Positions 49,641 through 61,758 of a stretch of 64,000 nucleotides of DNA are shown here, piece after piece (position 1 is the first letter of the stretch; every line of letters begins with the position of its first letter). The notes beneath the pieces were generated by a model that worked only from the letters and a program-made list of their open reading frames with translations, was not told the origin of the DNA and did not search any database. This DNA comes from Paramecium tetraurelia (lineage: Eukaryota > Ciliophora > Oligohymenophorea > Peniculida > Parameciidae): contig NW_001799627.1 in assembly GCF_000165425.1 (NCBI RefSeq), forward strand, positions 2,701-66,700. Direction: 5' to 3'. The position numbers and the translations under genes were made by a program.

Positions 49641-49925
49641 TTAATATTAAAAATATATAAATTTAATTAAAGATCTATGTAACTCGCAAATCGAATAACG
49701 TTTATCGTTAAAATGTGAATTGATGGGTCCTGGTGATAATTTTATTACAAATTAAAATTGTTGATTCAATCTTCAAAGTCTGTTTTGCACATTCAAATCG
49801 CTGGTCTCAATAATTGCAATTTGCATCAATAACCAGATGAATTGAGTGTGATCAAAAGGTATTCAGCCTTCAAGATCAAAATGATATGTTTATTGGATGT
49901 ATTATTAAAAATATTTATTGTAAAA

Positions 49926-51417
49926 ATGGAAGAGTTCGAGATATTAGATTTTAATGAACTTCAGAAGGAAGAGAAGGGAATAGACAAGGCAGCAAAATTT
50001 TTGTAGAAGAAGATATAGAATGGGTTTAAAATCAGTATAGTGATTAAAAAATAACATAATTTTGCATTGCCTCCTTTGCAATAAAAGAAAAATGATTTAT
50101 TCTCTAAGCAACACCAACCTATGGACATAGTATAATTTACCTTAATAATAGATTAGTTAAAGTTCTGAGCAAACCGAGAACATTGATAAATAAGGTTCTT
50201 CAACATCTTCGCATTCTAGTATCAAAATGAATAAAAAATTAACTGTTCCACCAACTTAACATGAAACACCCCAATAAGATTAAGATGAACAGAAAAGTGA
50301 AAAATCTGAAGATGACTAGATTTCCTTCTATTAGAACAAAAATAACAGTTTTGAACATTGTCTCAAGGATAATTTATTAACTCAAAAGATACAAACAGGA
50401 TTGTTATTCATGAGAGATGGTAATTCTAAATTAGCTCTGGAGAAGATGATGGATGTGTATAAAGAAGGAAATGAGTAATTAAAATAATGTTCGGATTAAT
50501 AATAAATCTCAGTATTAATAATAATTTGCATTTAATCTCTTTGCTATGCATCCCAAGTATTTAGGGAGTTGGGATAATTTAGTGAGGCATAAAAGTATTA
50601 ATTCATATTTGAATTCTAGATGTTTGGATAAATGTTTAAACTAATTTGAGATTAATGACTTTGATTTATTATGCTAAATATATATCGCAAAGGCACAATG
50701 TTGTTTGTTCAATAATTAATACTTATAATCCCTAGATTATTACACCAAAGCATTAATTCAATATGAATAAGTTAATTGGAAGTTGGAAATAGCAAAGTTA
50801 TTAGTTAAAATCTCTTTTGTGTATGCTTTGTTAAGTAAAGTTATATACTTATAAAATAGATGATTTTGCTGATGCAAAAAAGATTTGTTATGAAGGATTG
50901 TCCATTTTACAGGGGAAACTCTCAAATTCTGATCCAAACATATATGAAACATACTATACTCTGGGATGTATCTATTATCTTGAGAAGGAATACGACTTCG
51001 CCTTGGAATATTTAGATTAATCGAAAGAAGGACTTATTAAATTGTAACCTATTCAGACCTTATGTAGATATGGCGAAAAACATATAAGCATCATAAAGAT
51101 TCTCAATTTACAGGGTGTGATCAACCATTTGTAAGGAAACAGTAGTAATGCCATGGAACTCTATGAATAAATTGTTTGTTTATATGGGTACAATACATTC
51201 TAAAATGGATAGCGACTCCTAAAATGTTGGATTAGCATTAGTATTGAACAATCTAGCCTTGGCATATTTGGATAGAATGAAATTTAAAAGTGCGAAGTTG
51301 TCATTTGAAAAGGCAACAGCTATTTTGAAATTATATCTCAATGAATAGCATCCTACTTTTTAAAGAATCGAGAAGAACAAGAAACTCGTCGTTGCGGCTA
51401 CTTTATCTTATATATGA
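49926..51417 (+). CDS. TPR-repeat protein
   Basis: 464 residues, four introns (22, 25, 25, 25 nt) restoring a perfect frame. An acidic, Ser/Gln-rich N-terminus precedes at least five tetratricopeptide repeats from about residue 130. Examples are [18 protein letters not shown] with [40 protein letters not shown] then LEYLDQSKEGL, and [20 protein letters not shown] followed by [15 protein letters not shown]. Hydrophobic and Ala/Gly positions fit the TPR consensus. It is likely a protein-interaction scaffold, and ciliates use many TPR proteins in cilia and basal bodies. The stop lies 60 bp before eL8. Confidence 0.85.
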
Positions 51418-51477
51418 TTTTAATGATTCTAATTTCGTAATTTTTTCAAAAATTATATTAAAAGATTTCCATTACCT

Positions 51478-52368
51478 ATGGTATAAATATTCATCTATTA
51501 TACAAAAGCCAAAAGCTCCAAAAACCAATAAATCAAAGAAAATTTCCAAAAAGATTGCAGACAGAAAGAAGAATCCTCTCTTTGTTAAGGATGCTAAGAA
51601 TTTTAGAATTGGAAATGACGTTCAACCAAAGCGTGATTTATCAAGATATGTGAGATGGCCTCGTTACATCCTACTCCATAGATAAAAAAAGATTTTATTA
51701 TAAAGAATCAAAGTACCTGCAGCTATTCATTAATTCAGCAAAACTCTTGATAAAAACTAAAGTAAGCATAATATTCAATTTTAATGATAGGTTCCAAAAT
51801 TTACTTTTAGTTAAGAAAATATTCTCCAGAGACAAAAACTGAAAAAAAGCATAGATTAATCAAAGCAGCAGAATAAAAAACCTAAAATTAAAAACCTGAT
51901 AGCAAAAAAGTAAATGTTCTTAAATTTGGATTAAATCATGTGACAACTTTAGTCGAAACCAAAAAAGCTAAATTAGTTCTCATCGCCTATGATGTCGATC
52001 CAATTGAATTAGTAGTTTGGTTGCCACAATTATGCAGAAGGTAAGAAGTACCATTTGCATTTGTTAAAAGTGAAAATATATTTTTATATATTTTCTAGAT
52101 AAGGCTAGATTGGGCACTTTGGTTCATTAAAAAAGTGCCACTTGTGTTGCTTTGACTGAAGTGAGAAAAGAAGATTAAGCTGAATTTGATAACTTAGTAT
52201 AAGATTATATAATGTGTTAAGGCTAGAGACTTAAGATAACACTATAACGAGAATCATGAATTATTGAGAACTATAGGAGGTGGTCAAGTCGGAATCAAGT
52301 CTAGACATTAATAAGAGGCTTTGAAGAAGGCTTTCGAGATAGAGGAACTCAAAAAAACAAGCTAATGA
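51478..52368 (+). CDS. RPL7A: 60S ribosomal protein eL8 (L7A)
   Basis: 259 residues. The N-terminus [20 protein letters not shown], the segment [20 protein letters not shown], the L7Ae RNA-binding core [20 protein letters not shown] with [15 protein letters not shown], and [20 protein letters not shown] all match eL8. The C-terminus [20 protein letters not shown] fits too. Four introns (28, 29, 29, 25 nt) restore the frame. The first starts directly after the ATG, leaving a one-codon first exon. It binds 25S/5.8S rRNA in the large subunit and is expected to be highly expressed. The ATG lies 60 bp downstream of the TPR gene's stop on the same strand, so the promoter must be very short. Confidence 0.96.
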
Positions 52369-52412
52369 TGTTTATTATTAAAATATAGAAAAATAATTTA
52401 AATGTATAAATG

Positions 52413-52676
52413 TCATTGTTACTTTTTATCCCTTGTTACTTAGAGATCGTTGAGGTCTTCTGCAAAGTCATCAAATCTGCTCTCCTTAAAGAAATCTACA
52501 GGGATTTTTAATTTTTGTTATTTTAGACAATCTTAAACGAATGAATTAGTCATAAATGTCTGATCATATTGATGGAAGAATATTTCATCGTTGGTTTTTG
52601 GAGCATAATTTCTAAACAGTCTTGAATTCTTTAGTAAACCTTTGTGTATTATGCTCTTTAGGAGATGTTGTGGCAT
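52413..52676 (-). CDS. Small hypothetical protein, possibly mitochondrial
   Basis: 87 residues, no intron. The start MPQHLLKSIIHKGLLKNSRL is basic and amphipathic, as in mitochondrial presequences. The remainder is acidic and ends DLQVTRDKKQQ. Short, with no family recognised. It lies in the 390-bp gap between the eL8 and NOT-box stops, convergent to eL8. Confidence 0.5.
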
Positions 52677-52758
52677 ATCTATTTGTATTTGTTCAGAAAT
52701 AAAATAATTTATTTTTAATAGAAATGAATAGTTTATTCTTAAGATGACAAATCATAAC

Positions 52759-53733
52759 TCACTAAATTAATTCGTATTGTAATATGTGTTTTTTCTTAAA
52801 CTAAAAGTCAGGTTTTTTTTTCTGTTGCCATTTAGCCTCGCAGTCAAAATATATGAAAGGTCCTTTGATGACTTTCTCATTTTCCTCATCCTTCTAAAAT
52901 GTACACATTAAATTACATATTGATAATGCTTGTCCTTCTTCATCCATAATCCGTGTTTTGTGTTGTAGATCCACTGATTTTTAATTAATTCTCTTGCTGC
53001 CATTAATTATTCAGTTGGTTCTTTGGGGTAATAGAATACATAGAACAATGTATCGCAGCTTAATTAACTGAATACTGAATGAGGTAGCATTTTGTATTTA
53101 GGTAACAATCTATTTAAATTCAATTTTTCCTTAAAAGTTGGAGGCTAATAATAATCATTTTTCTAGGGCCTATCATTGTAGCTGAAGTCCATCATTTTGA
53201 TTTTATATGCAGCAGAATTTTAATCTACCAATTGAGCCTGTTGAGTTGCAGCTTTTTAATCAAAAGGCTCAATTATTGATCTATTGGATTATAAGATTCT
53301 ATCATTCCATGCAGTTTGCACAATTTTAGTTTAGTACAATTGGGGTATTAACTAATTAATGATAATTCCATGTACTTGATTGAATTCTTATTCATGATCT
53401 GGATTATCCAAGTTTGAGTACATGATTTCAAGGAGTGCTATCAATTTTAACCATTTCTATTCCTATAATAGAATTGGAAACTTGTAATTACATCAATGAC
53501 TAAGTGCTACAGATCTTCACTCAACTATTTCATTTTATCAATTTGATTTTGAAGAGTTTTTAATTTGATTTGTCTGTCCTGACTTCCTGGAGTTTTCCTT
53601 TTCTATTATTGGAATGTTTTTATACTTTCTTAATATCTTGATTGATTTCTTATGCTCTCTATTCAAGCATATTGATTTGATCTTTCAATTAAGTTTGTCG
53701 ACCTTGAAATGAGATGGCAGATTATTAAATCAT
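52759..53733 (-). CDS. CCR4-NOT subunit with NOT2/3/5 box
   Basis: 299 residues, three introns (23, 29, 23 nt). A coiled-coil N-terminus (LKDQINMLEQRAQEINQDIK, KTLQNQIDKMKQLSEDLQHL) is followed, from about residue 175, by the NOT2/NOT3/5 box: LPKYKMLPHSVFSQLSCDTL, FYVFYYPKEPTEQLMAAREL, NQWIYNTKHGLWMKKDKHY, FIYFDCEAKWQQKKK. This module joins the deadenylase complex that shortens mRNA poly(A) tails. Length and coiled coil leave NOT2 and NOT3/5 both possible. The coding start is 21 bp from the P5B ATPase stop on the same strand. Confidence 0.87.
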
Positions 53734-53753
53734 TAATAAATATTATGAATATA

Positions 53754-56700
53754 TCAGAATTGTATTGGATGCACTTTCTTTTTGACTACAAATTTTGGTA
53801 CAACCATCTTTTCATATAGAATTGTAAAAACAGCATTAATGATAGCTATGATTCCTAATAAAAAGGTCCAAGATTCAGGCATTATGTTTTGATCATCGTA
53901 ACTTTGAAATATAAACTAGTGGTTTTATAAATGCATAATTTACTCCCATGATATCATCTATATAATCAACCCTCAACATAAGAAACACAAGGGCAAGAAT
54001 GAACAGGAATATTGTACTACCTATGAAGTAGAAATTGGTGTAGAATGGCTTTCTGAAAGGTTTTCCATTTGAATATGCCAAGGCAATCATCAAGTACTAG
54101 AAATTACCAAAAACAAACAGGGTAGTATTTTCAAAACAAATCTTCATAGAATCATCGTTAAGATCCTCTTAATTCAGTTGTTCATTCGGAATAAACCACG
54201 ATTATTATAACAATAATAGATAGACTCCTAATTGAAAGACCAGTTGAATAATTGTTTATCCGATGACTGAACCCAATACAGTGAAACTTATTAATGAGGA
54301 TCCTGGCACGTATTTATTAATTTAAGCTGCTTACACCAATCCCATAGTCATACTTAAAGGGAATATTGTAAATAGATCGTTGTAAAGGTATTGATTATCA
54401 GTTAGATTTGATTATTTTAGATAGAGGATGGTTACTTAGATGAATTGAATCATTGAATACAATGCCATGAATTTGAAACAACAAAATGAAGTAGTTAAGG
54501 CTGCTCTGCCTTATGATAACAATATTGGAACACATGAAATGTCTTGGATTTGACTAGTGAATGGTGCAGCAATAGATGCTTCTGCTAATGACAATGAAAT
54601 TCCTGCATCAGCTGTTTTCAAGGCTCCACAATCATTAGCACCATCTCCACAGAATCCAACTAAATTTGCTGATTTATGTTTCTATAACTATAAAATTAGA
54701 TTTGCCTTTTCTTCTGGTCTCATTCTAGCATAAACAATTGTTTTTTCAAGGATATTATTAAGAGTTGCTTAGGATCCATATTTATTCAAATGCATAAATG
54801 CACCACCAGAAATAGCTAAAATGTAATTCTCATTTTCATTCCATGGTTGTTCTTCCATGAAATCTCCGTCAGTATAAATTTCACTAATGTTATCAAGTTA
54901 AACGTTAACAGGAGGCGGATCTTCCAGCAAAGATTTATTCTTAACTAAATTTTTAGAGAATGATCTCTAATTTAAATATTCGAAATCCTATTGAACATCT
55001 ACATCTTTTTCAATTTCATCAAGATTACTAATGATTTATTATTGTGGTTCCAAAGTGTCTTCATTCAATTCATTCTAATTGTATTCGAAATCTTTCCAAG
55101 ACACATAATATTTTCCATTGTATTTCTTCTCACTCAATTCTCCCAAATACACTCTTTAATTTTAAATTATCCACATTATCTTGCCACACTAATAGCAGTC
55201 AAAACATTGTAACTGTAACCATAATTGATCTGATGTGAGAATCCTTCAACTACTTGATAATCTTGGTAGTAATTGGTTTCAACTTGTTTTCCATGATAAT
55301 GAATCCAATGAAATTTAAATTTGACTCAACCTCATTTCGATCCAAATCTACTTATTAAACAGACTTCTATGCCATTCCTAGTACTCTAAATCCATTCAAA
55401 GCGTAGAAATCCAAAACTTAATGAAAATTAAAGGGTATTGACTTATTGTTACATAATTATCTTAACTTCTCAGGTGATCCCTTCATATATGCAATGTATT
55501 ATCCATTCTCTTTAACTATCACTGACATTCTCTGCAATTTAGAGGAGAACTCGAATCTCTTCATTATTTCCACATTGATTCTATCATTATTTCTAATTCT
55601 TATTCTACCATCCTTCTCTTCTATCAATTCGCAATTTGTAGATTCAAACATCTTCAATTCCAAAGGGTCACCCACTAACTTACCTTTTACCTACGATAAC
55701 CCATGACAAGTAGCCATTCCTTTGATAAAATTAACATCAGTATTTGCATCTATTGATGTTACAATCTTTGAAAATCTCTGATTCTCTATCATCCTAATAC
55801 CATACATATCTAATCCCTCTTCTGTTAGAGTTCCTGTCTTATCAAAACACATTATCGTCACCTTTCCACTTATGTTTACTTTTTAGGGTGATATACAAAA
55901 TATTTTAGAATTCTTCAATCTTGCCAATGCTATACTTACACCTATTTGTAAACAGGTTGGCAATGCTGGTGGCACTGTTATTGTAATCAAATCCAGACCT
56001 TCATTGATGAATTCCCAAGTTGATATTGAACCATCTAAGAGATAATCAATCTTATTGGGAACTGTTATTATGAACCCAATCACTGCTAAGATTGCCATTA
56101 TGCCTACGAATTTCATAGAATCAGCATAAAATTTAAATGAGTTCTAAACTGGAAACATTATCGATCTAATTAATTGTCCTTTTTGAGTATTAAAGGCTGT
56201 TTGAGTAACTAAAGCAATTACATCTTATCCTTTGGTTTCCATAGAAGTTGTCCCTGCAAAGAGTGTAAATTGTTTGCCTGAATCCAAGGGATCATAAATT
56301 TCTTTATTATTTGGGAGTTCTGTCTTTAATACTGGAATGGATTCTCCTGTTAACATTGCCTCATTAAATATAACCTAACCATTTAATAGAATCGCATCAC
56401 AAGGCATGATCATACCATCCTTTATGAACAACCTATCACCAGGCACTAAGCTTATTGATTCGATTTCCTTCACTTACCCTTCATCTAGTATTTGCACTGG
56501 AATGTTAAATTTGGACAATTATTATAAGCGATAGAAACTTTTTCTTTATTCATAGAGTGTTATAAATATTGAAATCAATGATGTAATTAAAATTACTGTT
56601 GCATATCGCTGATATGATGCCCAAAACCACAATAGCACAGAACAAAACTACAATTTCATGAATGCTTACTTGAAATATGTAAAATGGGCTTAGAACTTCT

Positions 56701-57221
56701 TCAATCAGAGTTTTTACAATTCCTTTGTCTGGTATTTCTGTATTGTTATATCCAAATGTGTCCAGCTGCTAGTTCCGATTTATTGACTACTGTCTGATAT
56801 CCATCTAGACCATGGTCTAATATTTTGTTTCTATTGGGTCGAAAGCATATTCGGTGTAATAGTACCTATATAATCTGTACTCGATAAAAAGATCTCCATC
56901 TTTGGAAAAATTCGATTTAACCAGAGTTTGGGATTTGTCTAAAATGAATTAACGAATGTTCTTACCTTGTCCTATTATTAAAAAGTGAGTGGCCGATTAA
57001 GGGACACACTTCTTGGCGCGGAAAAATAGGAAAATTCTTAAGTCCCACCTTGTAACTAAATAGAGTAAGCCACATGTAATTAAGGAGAGAAAGGCAAATA
57101 ATACGGTTTTGAAAAGTGAAATGCGACAAGATATTATTTCCGATATTAGACCTTCTTACTGGATGTTGATAGGATGCTTAAATTAAACCCTATAATTGTG
57201 ATTTATAAATGGTTATTTCAT
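53754..57221 (-). CDS. P5B-type ATPase (ATP13A2-like), damaged at the TGD motif
   Basis: Polyamine/cation-type transporter of the P5B family, about 1139 residues. The membrane helix-4 signature [20 protein letters not shown] is P5B-specific. Also present are MLTGESIP (actuator domain), [19 protein letters not shown] (phosphorylated Asp), [32 protein letters not shown] and a membrane C-terminus. Introns of 22 and 28 nt are clear. In the hinge, where all P-type ATPases have TGD, the DNA reads SIMVT, then is out of frame until [13 protein letters not shown], and shifts again before [14 protein letters not shown]. Either two single-base deletions (about 55212-55217 and 55150-55154) broke the copy, or a 25-nt GTTACA...TTAG intron removes [12 protein letters not shown]. 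In both readings the TGD is lost, so function is doubtful. Confidence 0.9.
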
Positions 57222-57384
57222 TTAATTAAAAATGTTTAACTTAAAATAACTTTTAATTGCACTACATCACATCACAATAATACTTTATTTTAATCGATTG
57301 CAATACTCAATTTAAGAAATCTTGCAAAATTAGAGTAACTACTCTTACAAACTCGTAAATGATTTTTCTGCTCAATCCATTAAA

Positions 57385-57780
57385 ATGGTTTACCAATCTA
57401 CTGGCATATCGTTGGCATTTTATATGATAGTTACAGCATCCTATGTTATCCAATTAATAGTGTTGTTTTTCAGAAGCAATAAAAACTTGAATCGATACAT
57501 ATATTAGCACATTTATTTATTAATACTCCTTTATAGTGTGGGCTAATTAGTATAAATTTATTATTACAATTTTTAAGAAGAATTGACTAAATTAACAGCT
57601 TATTAAAATGAGGAGAACAAACAAGATGCTTTAAAAGACTTGCAAGAAGAAGGTCAATTGGCATAAACTATATGGTAATTGTATTTCATGTGCACTGTGA
57701 TAATAATAGTGGTATTGAAGATATCTTATTTGTATTTTGGATTGCATCAATTTGCTAAATTCTTGAAGATCGAATTATGA
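57385..57780 (+). CDS. Small multi-pass membrane protein
   Basis: 131 residues, single exon. Three hydrophobic helices: ISLAFYMIVTASYVIQLIVL, YIYQHIYLLILLYSVGQLV and LYFMCTVIIIVVLKISYLY. They are separated by a charged helical loop (EEELTKLTAYQNEENKQDA). No family recognised. The initiator ATG (MVYQSTG) lies about 160 bp from the divergent P5B ATPase start, so the two may share a bidirectional promoter. Confidence 0.6.
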
Positions 57781-57896
57781 ATATATTTATATATAACACA
57801 TGATTATAAATAAGCTAACTTTAATAATATTCAATTATATCAACAATCTAAACAAGTCTGTAATAAATTACAATGTATTTAATATAGAATTATTAT

Positions 57897-59389
57897 TCAA
57901 TCATTAATTTTTCTCCAATCTTCACCTCTCCAACATGCCTCCACTTATTTTATTGTTCTTGGTACGTCATTAAGAATCTCTGGACCATTAGCTGTCAATA
58001 ATATATCATCTTCTAGTCTCACACCTCCAACATGCATGAATTCCTCAATTCTTTCTTTATTCAAATATTTCATCTTATTTGGGTCTTTATAAGCACCTTG
58101 TAAGATGAAATCAATGAAATAAATTCCAGGTTCATTAGTGAATACCATTCCTACATCCAAATCTCTACGAAACTATAATTAAGATAATTCTAATTAAATT
58201 AATAATATGATATTACCTGGTAATCTTGGAGGAGTACCTTTATTATATCCTCCGACATCATGAGTTCTTAACCCCAACATATGACCTAAGCCATGTGTGA
58301 AGAATAATCTACAAATACTATTTTTAATAAGATCTTCCATCGATCCCTTGATTAATCCTGCATTAAACAGATGTTTGGTGATGGTTCTTTCAGCCAATAA
58401 TTACATGTCTCCCCAATTGACTCCTACTTTTAAGGAGTTATGCACTTGTCTTTGAGTATCAAGAACAGCATTGTAAATAATAGCTTATTTTTATGTGAAT
58501 TTTCCATCACTAGGGAAGGTCACTGTAATGTCACTGCAATATCCATAGAACTTGCCTCCCATATCATTTAATATTAGTTCTTTTTCCTGAATAGTTTTTG
58601 AATTTTCTTCATAATGCAACACAGAACCATTTGTACCAGATGCACAGATACATTCATAAGGAGTAAAACGACAACCATGATTTATAAATGTATGATATTA
58701 ATAAAGAGCCTCCATTTAATATTCTTTGTTGCCTTTTCTTATGTTCTTAATAACCAATTCATGAGCTTCACTGCTAATTTTACAGATAAATCTCATGATA
58801 TCTTATTCTTAAGGTGTCTTTCTGACTCTACTTTCTGTAAGGATATAGTATAACTCATCATAATCGGAGTTATAATTTTGTAAGAATGGTTAGTCAGGTA
58901 TTGGTAGGGAGTGATGAGAATAATCATCAATTCCATAAAAATAATAAATTAATGATGGTTTTCGATTACTCAACCAAGATTCTATGTCATCATTATATAG
59001 CACTTCATCTAATTTAAATTTTTATTTAATTTCGTCATTGTTCAAAACAACATTCCACATCTTATAATTGGAGTCATATTAGGGGACAAATACAATTGAT
59101 TTCCCATTGTCTACATCTATTATTCCGTAACAATTGAGAAAGTCCACTCCAAACAGATAATGGAAATTACTCTCCTGTTCCACTCTATATTATTAATCTA
59201 CAATGTCACTATTGAGTTACCTTCATCATGCTTGTTCATTTTGACTGCTCCCATTAACATAATTAGGCTGTTCCTTGCTTTATCCCCCACAGTATAACGA
59301 AAGAAGTTTAGGAATCTGGTTCTAATGTTCTGATGAAAATCCTCAGGTATCGCGTATTCTCTGGGAAAGGGTATGGGATCAGAGTTCAT
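57897..59389 (-). CDS. PEPD: Xaa-Pro dipeptidase (prolidase, M24B)
   Basis: Releases proline from Xaa-Pro dipeptides; cytosolic metalloenzyme. 480 residues after introns of 23 and 27 nt. N-terminal domain: [37 protein letters not shown]. The pita-bread domain carries the metal ligands: [20 protein letters not shown] (two Asp), [19 protein letters not shown] (His), [10 protein letters not shown] (Glu) and [19 protein letters not shown] (Glu). All five dinuclear-metal ligands are present, so it should be active. The 27-nt intron lacks an in-frame TGA. It sits convergently 117 bp from the small membrane-protein gene. Confidence 0.94.
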
Positions 59390-59543
59390 TTGATAATTTA
59401 TATTATGTCATCCTCATTAATTAATTGTGTAATTTCAATTTCATATATAAATATCAGTGCATAACAAGTGTTTAGCATTCTTTAGTTCTCTCATTTCTAT
59501 TTAATTCTCACTCAGACAATTCTACTTTAATATTTTAAATTAT

Positions 59544-61576
59544 ATGAAATAAAGACCTACAACTGCCAAAGTTCCAGTAACCGTAGATACCAAGGATATC
59601 CATCAACTATATGAGCTTGATAGTAATTCACTTTGTCTCCAACTAGGTCGTTAATATTAATTAATTGGTAGTAATCTATCGCATTTCCTCATTTTGAACG
59701 AATTGGGCAAGGGTTCATTTGGCGTTGTCTATAAGGTCAAGTCCACCTATGATGGTCTCATCTATGTCCTAAAGAAGATCAACCTCACTCATCTCAAACC
59801 AAAATAACAAAGTATTACTATTTCAGATTTCTAAGCCGAAGCACTGAAGGAAGCTTAACTTCTACGTACTCTCAAACATCCAAATATTATCAGCTACTAT
59901 GTGAGTTTCATTGAATAGGACAATCTTTGCATAGTAATGGAATATGCTGAAGGAGGGGATCTCTAGAAAGTACATAACACTCTTAAATAGTTACTCAAAG
60001 ATTACAAGGAGAAAAGAAAATGCTTGAAAGAACCTACTATTTGGGAAATGAGTAGAGAATTGGCTTAAGCTATATAGCATTTGCATGAAAACAATATCAT
60101 TCATAGAGACATTAAGACTCTTAATGTGTTCCTTACCAAAGACAAGCATGTTAAATTGGGTGATTTGGGAGTTTCTAAAATATTTAATTCTGAAATTGCC
60201 TTAGATGGTACACGTGTTGGCACTCCTCTATATCTTGCCCCAGAGCTTGTCCAACATCAACCATATGACTACAAAGTCGACATATGGGCTCTGGGTTGCA
60301 TTGTATTTTAGTTGGCTACTCTGGAACCACCATTTTAAGGTGAAAATCTAATTACCTTGGGGTATAGCATCGTCAACCATTCACCTAAGCCTTTGCCATC
60401 ACAATATTCAAGCTGTAAATTTCTTAAAAATACTTTAAGAATTATCCTAATTTATTTCTAAATTATTAGAGAAAATTCCAGCATTAAGACCTAGTATATA
60501 ATAAATTAATAGTCAATTCTTTGAAAAGAAATGTCCCGAATTAAAAACCTTATTGTATTAAATATAAATAAAAAAGCCAAATTGAAGATCGTACTCTATC
60601 CAATCCAAATTAAAATTAGCATCATTATCAGAGACCTTAAACAGGCAATCTTAACAAATAAATTGCTCCCTCTATAGATATTGAAAAAGCCAATAAAATT
60701 AAAAAATCAATTTTATTAGTTGAAGGTAACTTGGATCAAATTCTAAATGGCGAGTCGAATTCAAAAGGGTAGAAATAGATTGAAGCTGATAAGATTATAA
60801 AATCGTAGCAATATTAATAGATGATAAGAGAGTAATCAGAAAAACTAGAAAAAGAGAAATTGGAAAAAGAAAGATTAGACAAGCAAAGAGAGGAGAGAAT
60901 GGAAAATGAGAAATAACTAAGATTAGAAAAATAACTATCCTCTTAACAAAAGGAGAAGTCAAATAGATTAGATAAGTTAATCCAATAAAATTAAATTCAA
61001 CTTGATTCTAATCACAACGAATACCAATTACAAAAACCGATATACAAAATACAAAATAATAAAGTCAGTCTTTACATTGAAGATTTTGATAATAAGTAAT
61101 CTTGTGATGATTAAAAGAGTGCATTCTCAGCAGAAAAACATCTTTAAATTAAATTCAAATACCAAAAGCCCATCAATACATATCAATCCAATATTCAAAT
61201 TAGACCCTTATCTGCTTAAGCAAGAAGCTCTTTTGTTAATATTTCTTCCAAATCAAAATTAATTCCAGTCTTACATCACAATTAATCAACCCAAGAACCT
61301 AAGAAATTTACAGTACTAGATTTGAATCCAGATTAGAATGAACATTCTTTTCATCAAGAAATACCTAAATTCTAACCATCTTTAATTAAATAACCTGATA
61401 CAAATGAATACCAACACATTAATAATAAAGAGATTTCACTCAATAAAACAAAGGAGAATATACGTATCAAAAGTGTATTTACTTTACAAAAAACAAATAA
61501 ACCATCTTAAAATAAATCCTAAGAACGAAATAATAAAATTATTAAACATTATACCTTAAAAGATTTGGAAGAGTGA
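59544..61576 (+). CDS. NEK-family protein kinase
   Basis: 661 residues, introns of 25 and 22 nt. The kinase domain, about residues 53-320, has ELGKGSFGVVYKVKST, the Lys in IYVLKKIN, LRTLKHPNIISYYVSF, the NEK-style EYAEGGDLQK, catalytic loop HRDIKTLNVFL, LGDLGVSKIF (DLG in place of DFG, as in many NEKs), GTPLYLAPELVQHQPY and DIWALGCIVFQLATLEPPF. It then has a charged coiled-coil segment (EKLEKEKLEKERLDKQREER) and a long basic Asn/Gln-rich tail. In ciliates NEKs govern cilia length and basal-body biology, which is the likely role here. Confidence 0.92.
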
Positions 61577-61758
61577 AGAAATGAATGTAATTTGTGTTAT
61601 TATTTCTTTAAAACCTACATTGTTGTAATATTTTAATCATTAATCCTCATATTAATAACCCAATCAACAAATGGTTACTTTTCTTAATCAAACTTTGGGA
61701 TTAATTGAAATACCCAAATAATTTACATATATATATTAATATTTATTATTATTGACTA

